Assembly (NCBI GenBank): GCA_035249175.1
Contig: DATFGT010000101.1
Location: forward strand, 1-21,546
Length of the DNA stretch: 21,546 nt
From: 66-474 sp035249175
GTDB taxonomy: Bacteria; Pseudomonadota; Gammaproteobacteria; Xanthomonadales; Rhodanobacteraceae
Reading direction: 5' to 3'
The first letter of the stretch is position 1, and every line of letters starts with the position of its first letter. Under the pieces are notes generated by a model, which saw nothing but the letters and a program-made list of their open reading frames with translations, made no database searches and was not told the origin of the DNA. This document shows positions 5,634 through 13,118 of this stretch, piece after piece. A program made the translations under genes and the position numbers.

Positions 5634-6817
5634 TGAAGCGCCACGCACCGGTCGATACCAGAATTCTTGTGGCTTCCAGCGATGCCGCAGACGCCGAAAT
5701 GGTGGCCGATCTCCTGCACAGGGACTTCGACGACATACGCGTCACTTTCGACCCGGCCAAAGCGGTCGAGGATTTCGAAAGCCATAGCCCGCAGGTACTG
5801 GTCCTTGCATTCGCGGAATTGGCGGACGCGAAACAGTTCTACCTAGGCCTCTACCGGTTGAGCACAAGAATCCACGCGATCGTTCATCGGACGGTCGTGC
5901 TTTGTGATCGCCGTGCCTGCAGGCGGGCCTACGAACTTTGCTGTAAGCAACACTTCGACGATTACGTCGAGTTCTGGCCTGTCACGTACGATCCCTCCCG
6001 CTTGGCGATGTCCGTCCTGCTCGCGGCACGGGCGGTCGCTGCTGCTGTTGCTCAGGGTCCCAGTCGGTTGGAGCTGTCCAGACAAGCGCATCGCATTCTC
6101 GAACTTGAGGGCCTCCTGCAAGAACAATCGGCGGTGGCAGGCCAACGTGTCGAGGCGGTGAGCCAAAGCATTGGCAAGGCTGAGTCCGGCATCCGTGAGG
6201 CGGTAGACGGCATTTCGAAAGCGATTTTCGATAGTCCAGGCCTCACCAGTGCGCTCAAGGCCGCCCTGGCAGGCGGGCTTGAGCAGCTCGGGTCAGAAGG
6301 TATTCGCTCGCATTTACAGGCGGTCCACGCCTCACTCGCGCCCGTCCGCCAATGGTTCGAGTTTCTGAACGGCGAAGTTGCACCGCGATTCGGCCCAGTT
6401 CGCGAACTCGCCGAATCGGCGCAAGCCGTGAAGCCGCTGCTGTTGTTGGTCGACGACGACCCCTTCCAACGCCAGCTCCTGCGTCGGATGCTCGGTGACC
6501 TGCCGCTTGACCTGATCTTTGCCTTGAACGGAAACGAGGCACTGACAATGCTGCGAAGCCATCGTCCCGACATTGTCCTGATGGATGTCGCGCTGCCCGA
6601 CATAAGTGGCGTCGAGGTGATCCGCCGCATCAGGATCGTGCCTGCACTTGCCCGCACTCCCGTGATCTTCATCACAGGAAACAGCACCAAATTGGTGGTG
6701 GCCGAGAGCCTGCACGTCGGCGCGGAAGACTTCATGGCCAAACCGTTCAGTCGAACGCGGTTGCTGGCGAGTATTAGTCGGCTGCTGGGCCCCGCGGTAA
6801 AGTTGGCAGCCGATTGA
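5633..6817 (+). CDS. Response regulator with degenerate N-terminal and intact C-terminal receiver
   Basis: From the ATG at 5633 the product is 394 residues (a TTG at 5630 is in frame just before it). Residues about 9-130 resemble a receiver fold (RILVASSDAADAEMVADLL) but lack the acidic pair, the phospho-Asp and the lysine, so this is a pseudo-receiver. A helical linker spans about 140-262. Residues about 268-388 form a proper receiver: VDDD at 273-276, phospho-Asp D318 in VLMDVALPD, ITGNS, and K370 in AKPF. There is no output domain, so it is probably a phosphoacceptor or adaptor acting through protein contacts. It lies convergent to the hybrid kinase of the chemosensory operon and is a likely relay partner. 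A truncated relative lies at 19327. Confidence 0.88.
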   Translation: MKRHAPVDTRILVASSDAADAEMVADLLHRDFDDIRVTFDPAKAVEDFESHSPQVLVLAFAELADAKQFYLGLYRLSTRIHAIVHRTVVLCDRRACRRAYELCCKQHFDDYVEFWPVTYDPSRLAMSVLLAARAVAAAVAQGPSRLELSRQAHRILELEGLLQEQSAVAGQRVEAVSQSIGKAESGIREAVDGISKAIFDSPGLTSALKAALAGGLEQLGSEGIRSHLQAVHASLAPVRQWFEFLNGEVAPRFGPVRELAESAQAVKPLLLLVDDDPFQRQLLRRMLGDLPLDLIFALNGNEALTMLRSHRPDIVLMDVALPDISGVEVIRRIRIVPALARTPVIFITGNSTKLVVAESLHVGAEDFMAKPFSRTRLLASISRLLGPAVKLAAD

Positions 6818-6847
6818 GAGTGACGCACTTGCGATGGCCTGCTGGGC

Positions 6848-6863
6848 TTCGCGTGGGCGCGAA
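6848..6863 (+). terminator. Possible hairpin terminator after the response regulator
   Basis: TTCGCG (6848-6853) and CGCGAA (6858-6863) form a perfect 6-bp stem with loop TGGG, about 30 bases after the stop codon. There is no T-run after it, so the terminator call is weak. Confidence 0.3.
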
Positions 6864-6883
6864 ATGCAGGTCGAGCGCACAAA

Positions 6884-6960
6884 CAAGGGGGAGCATGCAG
6901 CGATGTATGGTCGGGGACGGCCAGCGTCGACAAACTCGACAATCTGCGTGATCCCCCTTG
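6884..6960. repeat. 9-bp inverted repeat CAAGGGGGA / TCCCCCTTG
   Basis: CAAGGGGGA at 6884-6892 and TCCCCCTTG at 6952-6960 are perfect inverted copies 59 bases apart in the convergent intergenic region. They could bound a small inserted element or form a long-loop structure. Function unknown. Confidence 0.5.
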
Positions 6961-7115
6961 CGCGACCTTGATTTTCTGGCGACCGCGAAGCAAACAGGCC
7001 ATAGAGTACCGCCGGCGGCAGCTGCCACCACGCCGCACTCGTATACATCTCCTGGTCTGGCAGGTTCACTGGCCTGTCGCCGATGCTCTCGGCAGCGTCG
7101 CATCGCCCAGCGGGA

Positions 7116-9740
7116 TCAGGTGTCAATTTCCTTTGCGCCGAGTTGTTCGAGCGTACTTCTTATTGCGTCCAAGAGGATGGGTAACGTCGATCCGAGCGCG
7201 CCCATCAGCGGAACAACGGCCTCGCGGTTAGCAGTTTTGGCGGCATTTTCGATCTCGGCGCACAAGTCCCCCATTGGCAAAGCACCAACCGAGCGGGAGG
7301 AAGATTTGAGGCGGTGCGCGGCTGACTCCAGCTCGGTGAAGTGACCGGCGTCGGATGACTCGCGGAGGACCTCGCACGTCTCCAAGAGCGAAGCGCGGTA
7401 GTCGACAAGCAGTTCCCCGATCGTGCCCTCATCGGACCCCACGATCTCGCGCATGAAATCGACATCGAGCGGTGGCGAATCGTCAGTGTGGTCGTGTGCC
7501 TTTTGCTTGGGCACCGGAGGTGCGCAAACGTTGGTGGGCATCCATTTCCCGAGCACCGACTGAAGAGCAGTCAAGCTGATCGGCTTGGTCAGATGGTCGT
7601 CGATGCCGCAAGCTTTGATGTGCTCCGCCTCGCCTCGCAGTGCGTTGGCCGTGAGCGCGATGATCGGCAGGTGACGGTTGTTGCCTCCTTCGTTTCGTCG
7701 AATGGCCCTGGCAAGGTCGTATCCATCCATGATTGGCATGTGCAGGTCGGTCAGGACCAAACCGTAGTTGCCGCTCTGCCACAGTCGAAATGCTTCATCG
7801 CCATTTGCGGCGACTTCCGCCGTGTGGCCGAGAAGTCGCAGTTGGCTCAAGATCACTTTTTGGTTTATTGGGTCGTCCTCGGCCACCAGGATCAGTCGAC
7901 CGAGCATGCGCGCCTGCGCAACCGATACGGCGCCACCTTCTTCTGGAATCGACCCAAAGGCATCTTGATCCGCATGCCGGTCCAATTCCAGGCGACCGGC
8001 GGCTGCTGCGGCAGCATTCAAAATGATCTTCTTTCGGAGAATCCCTCCACCGATGGTTACGGCTTCCGGCGTGGGGTCTAGCGCCTGGGGCCGATGACGC
8101 GCGCCTATGACGAGAACCCGGGAACTTGATACAACCTTCTGAATCTCGGAGGCGTGGCTGAGTGCTTCCTCGCCACACACCAAGACGGGTTCCTTCAGCG
8201 CCTTGCACAGGTCTGCGGCGCCTTTTGCATTTTCGACGATGCTTGCCCTTGCCCCGGCTTCTTCGAGATATGCGCGGACGTCTTCGGAGACAAAGCGTGA
8301 GCTGTTTACGATGAGGTAATTGAGCCCCGAAAGATCCGGTAGGCGGATTTCGCCTTGGGAGCCGTCTATCTCCAAGGGCACCTCCACGGTAACTGTTGTC
8401 CCCAGTCCTGGCTCGCTCGTGACGGACAAGCCCCCCCGCATGAGCCTCACCAGCCTCTGACAGATGGCCAAGCCCAGACCACTTCCGCCGAAGCGCCGGG
8501 TAGTCGAGACCTCCGCCTGGCTGAAAGGCTCAAACGCCTTCTCAATGGTGGCCTGCGTCATGCCAATGCCGTTGTCCTGGATCGTGAATCGCAATCGCGG
8601 CGGTTCGGATACTACGCGCTCCACGCGTACCGCCACGCGCCCGCGCGTACCATCGCGGTCGCCGCTGAATTTGATTGCGTTGCCCGTCAGGTTGTACATC
8701 AGCTGGCGCAGGCGCACGGGGTCGGACCAGATACTTGCGGGTACCGATGGGGCCACGAATACATGCAGATCCACGTTGCGATTGCGAGCGATCGGGCTCA
8801 ACAATTCGCAGACACCTTCCACAAGATCCAGCGGTTCCACCGCTACCCGCTCCAGTTCAAGTCGACCAGCTTCGATTTTCGAAAAATCGAGAATGTCGTC
8901 GATCAGATGCAACAGGGTGAATGCAGATTCTCGTATGGTCCTCACCGCATCCCGTTGATTCTCGGTAAGGCTCCCGTGCGACAGCACTTCAACCATGCCA
9001 ACAACGCCATTCATTGGCGTGCGGATCTCATGACTCATCTGCGCGAGAAATGTCGACTTAGCCTGGTTGGCTGCTTCGGCGGTGCGTTTGGCCTCATCCA
9101 GCTCCCGGGTTCGCTCTTCGAGTCGTGCATTCGCCTCACGCAACGCAAGATTTGCATCACGTAGATCTTCCTGCGAACGACGCAGCTCCTGGTTGCGTTG
9201 CACCGCCGCATCGTAGGTCGAGACGAGTAGATTGAGGATCTGCAGACGGTCGGATGTGATGAAGTGCGTCTCGCCGTTGAGGCTGATTTCCACGCCCATT
9301 CGGCTGCGGTCGCTTTCCCACAGGCTCCGGTTCAGCAGCATGAATTGAACCCTGCTGATCAGGAATCGGTCGTCGTAGGGTTTCAGAATGAAACTATCCG
9401 CACCGGACTGCAGGCCGCGAAGGACATCACCCGGGTCCGACAGCGTCGTGACCAGCAACACGGGCACGTCGGCGAGACCCGGGTCATCTTTCAACGCGCG
9501 ACATAGGCTATAGCCGTCCATTTCAGGCATGACTACGTCGCTGATGACCAACGTCGGCTTGCGCTGCCGCGCGGCTTCCAGCGCCTGCTTCCCGTTTTCG
9601 CAAAGCACTACGCCATAGCCATGCGTCTCCAGCAGGTACTGCAGATCCAGCGCCTGGGTGCCACTGTCCTCGGCAACGAGGATTTCGATGTTGTCGTTTG
9701 AGTCTTCGGGCATTTCGTTCACAGGTCGAGTCATCGGCAT
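7116..9740 (-). CDS. Hybrid sensor histidine kinase, REC-HisKA-HATPase-pseudoREC-REC-Hpt
   Basis: The product is 874 residues with no transmembrane segment, so it is cytoplasmic. Domain order: receiver (18-135; E24/D25, phospho-Asp D68, K120), coiled coil (about 185-228), HisKA with H237 in MSHEIRTPMNG, HATPase with N-box N350/N354, DNGIGM (389-394) and GGSGLGL (418-424), a degenerate receiver (about 473-585) without the acidic residues, an intact receiver (615-733; D665, K719), and an Hpt domain with H809 in AAHRLKSSSRSVGA. An N-terminal receiver suggests it takes phosphate from, or is tuned by, the CheA kinase encoded upstream, and the Hpt would pass phosphate to a separate regulator. It is the last gene of the operon. 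A second ATG at 9734 gives a 4-base ATGA overlap with cheB, like the other junctions, and may be the true start. Confidence 0.93.
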   Translation of the reverse strand: MPMTRPVNEMPEDSNDNIEILVAEDSGTQALDLQYLLETHGYGVVLCENGKQALEAARQRKPTLVISDVVMPEMDGYSLCRALKDDPGLADVPVLLVTTLSDPGDVLRGLQSGADSFILKPYDDRFLISRVQFMLLNRSLWESDRSRMGVEISLNGETHFITSDRLQILNLLVSTYDAAVQRNQELRRSQEDLRDANLALREANARLEERTRELDEAKRTAEAANQAKSTFLAQMSHEIRTPMNGVVGMVEVLSHGSLTENQRDAVRTIRESAFTLLHLIDDILDFSKIEAGRLELERVAVEPLDLVEGVCELLSPIARNRNVDLHVFVAPSVPASIWSDPVRLRQLMYNLTGNAIKFSGDRDGTRGRVAVRVERVVSEPPRLRFTIQDNGIGMTQATIEKAFEPFSQAEVSTTRRFGGSGLGLAICQRLVRLMRGGLSVTSEPGLGTTVTVEVPLEIDGSQGEIRLPDLSGLNYLIVNSSRFVSEDVRAYLEEAGARASIVENAKGAADLCKALKEPVLVCGEEALSHASEIQKVVSSSRVLVIGARHRPQALDPTPEAVTIGGGILRKKIILNAAAAAAGRLELDRHADQDAFGSIPEEGGAVSVAQARMLGRLILVAEDDPINQKVILSQLRLLGHTAEVAANGDEAFRLWQSGNYGLVLTDLHMPIMDGYDLARAIRRNEGGNNRHLPIIALTANALRGEAEHIKACGIDDHLTKPISLTALQSVLGKWMPTNVCAPPVPKQKAHDHTDDSPPLDVDFMREIVGSDEGTIGELLVDYRASLLETCEVLRESSDAGHFTELESAAHRLKSSSRSVGALPMGDLCAEIENAAKTANREAVVPLMGALGSTLPILLDAIRSTLEQLGAKEIDT

Positions 9741-10780
9741 CGACTGGTTAGATGCATCAATGCCTTGGCGATTTCACCCACGGGTAATACTTGGCTTGCG
9801 GCTTTCAGGGCGATGGCCGCTCCGGGCATGCCATGGATGACGGACGTCGGCTGGTCCTGCGCTATGGTCACGGCGCCGCGATCGTGCAGCGTCTTTAAAC
9901 CGTGGGCGCCGTCCTTGCCCATTCCGGTGAGCAATACGCCGATGGCTTGCGGCGCAGAGTGTTCGGCAAGCGATTCGAACAGGACATCGACGGACGGACG
10001 CACTCCGTTCAGGACCGGATCACGCGTCAACTGGATGGCTCCATCGCGCGCCATCAACAGATGGAAATCATCCGGCGCCAGATAGACGTGTCCAGGTTCC
10101 GGGCGCATGCCATGGCTGGCAATCTGGACCTGCAGCGGTGTCGTGCGGCTCAGCCATTCTGCCAAGCCAGGCAGAAAACCCGCCGTAATGTGTTGCACAA
10201 CCAGTATCGGCCATGGGAAATCCTTGGCCAAACCGCTGAGCGCTGTCTGCAGTGCGAGCGGACCTCCTGTGGAGGCACCGATACCCACCGCCCCGGAGTG
10301 ACCGCTGGCTGCAGTTATTTTCGGCTGCGGGGGTGCGGGCGAGGCACGACGTGGCCAGCGACGCACGACCTTTACCCCGGCCATCAGCTTGATGCTCTGC
10401 AAGAGCTCCCTGGTCAGGCGGGCGGCGTCGACGTCCGGTGCTGGCGGGGGTGATTCGACCAAGGCCAGCGCCCCCGCCTCGATTGCATGGAACGCATTGG
10501 CCGCCTCGCGCAGGCAACTGGCGCTTGCGCACATCACGATGGGAACGGGATTGTTCTCCATGATGCTGCGGGTGGCCTCGAAGGCATCACAGCCACGCAT
10601 GTCGTTGTCGATCAGCACGACGTTCGGCTTGGCCTGGGCGAGGAACTCAAGCGCAGCCTCACGACTACCGGCCGTGCCAACGAGGCAAAGGTTCGGTGCC
10701 GCGTCGATCAATTTTGCGAGCCGCTGGCGCAACGGCGAGGCATCGCCTACCAGAAGCACATCAACGGTTTCGATTGTCAT
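9731..10780 (-). CDS. cheB: CheB-type protein-glutamate methylesterase (WspF-like)
   Basis: The product is 349 residues: a receiver domain (1-125) and a CheB methylesterase domain (about 162-345). The catalytic Ser170 in GIGASTGGP, His197 in VVQHIT and Asp290 in LLTGMGKDGAHG are all present, so it should remove methyl groups from, or deamidate, the MCP encoded in the same operon. The receiver is unusual. The first acidic pair is GD (12-13) rather than DD, and the conserved switch lysine is replaced (ALALVESPP, E109), although the phospho-Asp D58 remains. Control by CheA phosphorylation may therefore be altered or absent. The ATG at 10780 overlaps the cheA stop by 4 bases, indicating tight coupling. 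Confidence 0.95.
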   Translation of the reverse strand: MTIETVDVLLVGDASPLRQRLAKLIDAAPNLCLVGTAGSREAALEFLAQAKPNVVLIDNDMRGCDAFEATRSIMENNPVPIVMCASASCLREAANAFHAIEAGALALVESPPPAPDVDAARLTRELLQSIKLMAGVKVVRRWPRRASPAPPQPKITAASGHSGAVGIGASTGGPLALQTALSGLAKDFPWPILVVQHITAGFLPGLAEWLSRTTPLQVQIASHGMRPEPGHVYLAPDDFHLLMARDGAIQLTRDPVLNGVRPSVDVLFESLAEHSAPQAIGVLLTGMGKDGAHGLKTLHDRGAVTIAQDQPTSVIHGMPGAAIALKAASQVLPVGEIAKALMHLTSRCR

Positions 10781-13107
10781 TCCGTTCGCCTGCGTATGAC
10801 CAATCGGTTCACGGCTTCGACGAGCTCGCGCTGATCGAAGTTTCCTTTGGTGATGTAGGCACTCGCCCCGACATCGATGCCACGCTCGCGCTCCTCCCGG
10901 CGCCCCAGCGCCGTCACCAGGATCACGGGAAGCTCGGCGAGCTTGCTGTCACCGCGGATCTTCTCGGTGAGCGCAAAACCGTCCAGACGCGGCATTTGGA
11001 CATCCGACACCAAAGCATCAAACGTGCCGGTGCGTAGCGCCGCTAGAGCCTCCATGCCATCGGCCACAGTTGTCACCTTGTGGCCTGCCGATTCGAGAAT
11101 ACCCTTGAGCAGCATGCGTGAGGTGACGGAATCCTCCGCCAGCAGGAGCTGGCGCGACAGTCCGGGCGATGGTGTATCCCTATTCGCGGCCACCGGTGCC
11201 TGCGAAGGCAGCCGAGCGGACTTCAGGAGATCGCCGACGTTGAGGATCGGAAGCACCTCGCCAGAAGCCAAGACGGTTGCACCCGCGACATTGCGTATAC
11301 GGACCAACGGCGGTCTGAAGCTCTTGACCAACACCTCCTCATCTCGCAGAACTTCATCGACGGCGAACGCGATGGACTCGTCGCCGGTACCCACCAGCAC
11401 CACGGTCAGGAATGGCCCCGCCTGTTGCGGAAGCAGGTGGGGCAGTTCCAAGACATGTCGCAGGTTCACCAGCGACACCACTTCACCTTCCATGGCGACA
11501 GTCTCACGGTTCTCGACTGTTTTCACTTGAGCCCGAGATAGACGCGCCACGCGCTCGACGTGGATGGCGGGCAGCACCAACTTGTATTCACCGAGGCGAA
11601 CCAGAACACCGACGAATGAAGTTATGCTCTGGGGCAGCATCATGCGAAAGGTGGCACCGCCTCCTGGCCTGTTTTCGGCCACGACCTGCCCACCCAGCTG
11701 CTCGACTGCCTCCCGCACAATTGCGAGCCCCAGTCCCCGACCAGAGAGCTCGGAGATGATGGGGCTGGTGGTCACGGACGAGCGAAACATGAGATCAAGC
11801 GTCTGGGCTTCGCTCAAATCGTCACGTTCTGCGTCGGCGATACCGGCGACGATGGCTGCTCTCCTCAATTTTTCCAACTCCACGCCAGCGCCGTCATCTT
11901 CGACTCGAATTTCTACCAGGTTCGCCTGCAGCAACCGTGCTTCGACCGTGAGCACTGCTTGCGCAGCCTTAGCCGCTTCATTGCGCCGCATGGGTGGCTC
12001 AATGCCATGATCGATTGCATTGCGGACAAGATGGATGAGCGGGTCCCTGATTTTTTCGAGGACACGCTTGTCCAGCTGAACGTCGCCTCCATGGAGGTGC
12101 AACTCGACCTGCTTGCCTTGGTCGCGGGCGAGATCTCGGACAAGCCGTGGAATAAGGGCGCCTAATGTGGAAAACGGCAGCATCCGGAGTTCGCGGACGT
12201 CCTCGAGGAGGTCGTCCACCTGCCTCGTGGCGATTGCCAAGTCGCGGGTGGCGCTCTTTGCCGTTGCGCGGAGCCTTGCCTCGATCGTTTTGACGTGGTT
12301 GAAGTTCCATTCCACGAATTCGAGAAGCTTTGCGATCGCCCGCCGGTACTCGGGCAAACCGTCGACGTCCCCACCAGGTGCCGCAGCAATTGAGCGCAGC
12401 TTACGAGCAGGCTCCTGGAAATCGAGCCACCGTTTGGTCCAGTGGTCAAAGAGCGGGCCAATCTGCTGAAGCTGCTCCTCGCGCATCGCGGATGCCTGCT
12501 TGAGAGCCAACATGTCCTCCGCAGAGAGCAGGACTCTATCCAGGTCGCTGGTGCTGATTCGCACTGAAGCGCCTCTCGCACCGGCGGAGTTGCGTTCGCC
12601 AACCACGGCGGTGTCATTCGTTGGCGCAGGCTCCGGTTTCGACGTGGTGGCTTCGGCTGATGGCGAGGACGGGCCCTCCGGGCGGGGTGCTTTACCTGCG
12701 ACGAGCACCTTCAACCGATCCATCGCAGTCGAGAACCCGGTAGCGAGCGGCTCGACCATCGCGGTCTCTTCGACGTCGATCATGTCCGCGATGACATCGA
12801 AGGCTCGGTGAAGATCGTCCAGATCCGTATCGCGCAGGATCAACTCGTGGCGCTTGCAACGCGCAAAAATGTCTTCGAGTTGCTGACACAGCGCCTCGAT
12901 CGATTGAAGATTGATGGCTCGCGCCGCACCTTTGAGACTGTGGGTGCGGCGGAATACCTCTTCGATCAGTTGCTCGACCTCATCGCCGCCGGCACTGGCT
13001 TGCGCCATGGTCCGCAGCCGGGAAGAGATAGCCTGCAAGTGCTCCGAGGCTTCCACCTCGAAGGTAGCCCGCAGTTTCCTGAGGAATTCACCCTCGCGCC
13101 GGTTCAT
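10777..13107 (-). CDS. cheA: CheA-type histidine kinase with C-terminal receiver (WspE-like)
   Basis: The product is 776 residues. An N-terminal Hpt (1-125) carries H56 in FRRTHSLKGAA. After a Pro/Ser-rich linker (140-178) comes the dimerisation and ATPase region, with LIHLVRNAIDHGIE (357-370), EDDGAGVE (403-410) and SGRGLGLAIVREA (455-467). A CheW-like regulatory domain follows (about 495-632), then a receiver (653-772) with E658/D659, phospho-Asp D702 in SDVQMPRLDG and K754. Hpt-kinase-CheW-REC is the layout of WspE and related CheA-CheY hybrids. It should autophosphorylate in the array with the MCP and CheW proteins and pass phosphate to its own receiver, CheB or separate regulators. It starts 11 bases after the mcp stop. 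Confidence 0.96.
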   Translation of the reverse strand: MNRREGEFLRKLRATFEVEASEHLQAISSRLRTMAQASAGGDEVEQLIEEVFRRTHSLKGAARAINLQSIEALCQQLEDIFARCKRHELILRDTDLDDLHRAFDVIADMIDVEETAMVEPLATGFSTAMDRLKVLVAGKAPRPEGPSSPSAEATTSKPEPAPTNDTAVVGERNSAGARGASVRISTSDLDRVLLSAEDMLALKQASAMREEQLQQIGPLFDHWTKRWLDFQEPARKLRSIAAAPGGDVDGLPEYRRAIAKLLEFVEWNFNHVKTIEARLRATAKSATRDLAIATRQVDDLLEDVRELRMLPFSTLGALIPRLVRDLARDQGKQVELHLHGGDVQLDKRVLEKIRDPLIHLVRNAIDHGIEPPMRRNEAAKAAQAVLTVEARLLQANLVEIRVEDDGAGVELEKLRRAAIVAGIADAERDDLSEAQTLDLMFRSSVTTSPIISELSGRGLGLAIVREAVEQLGGQVVAENRPGGGATFRMMLPQSITSFVGVLVRLGEYKLVLPAIHVERVARLSRAQVKTVENRETVAMEGEVVSLVNLRHVLELPHLLPQQAGPFLTVVLVGTGDESIAFAVDEVLRDEEVLVKSFRPPLVRIRNVAGATVLASGEVLPILNVGDLLKSARLPSQAPVAANRDTPSPGLSRQLLLAEDSVTSRMLLKGILESAGHKVTTVADGMEALAALRTGTFDALVSDVQMPRLDGFALTEKIRGDSKLAELPVILVTALGRREERERGIDVGASAYITKGNFDQRELVEAVNRLVIRRRTE

Positions 13108-13118
13108 GGACTGGAGAT

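Larger units (their letters stand above)
6818..7115. other. Convergent intergenic region
   Basis: About 300 bases separate the 3' ends of the response regulator and the hybrid kinase. A minus-strand frame here has a plausible start at about 7051 (MYTSAAWWQLPPAVLYG), but it continues antisense through the regulator and has no recognisable family, so I do not call it a gene. Two inverted repeats are listed separately. Convergent genes need termination here, but no classical hairpin with a T-run is obvious. Confidence 0.5.

Noticed and set aside
6332..7126. 264-codon minus-strand frame downstream of the hybrid kinase, containing MYTSAAWWQLPPAVLYG
   Set aside because: The first third looks mildly protein-like, but most of it is antisense to the well-supported response regulator and no homologous family is apparent.
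8355..9164. 269-codon plus-strand frame inside the hybrid kinase
   Set aside because: Antisense shadow of the HisKA/HATPase region, whose motifs are unambiguous on the minus strand.
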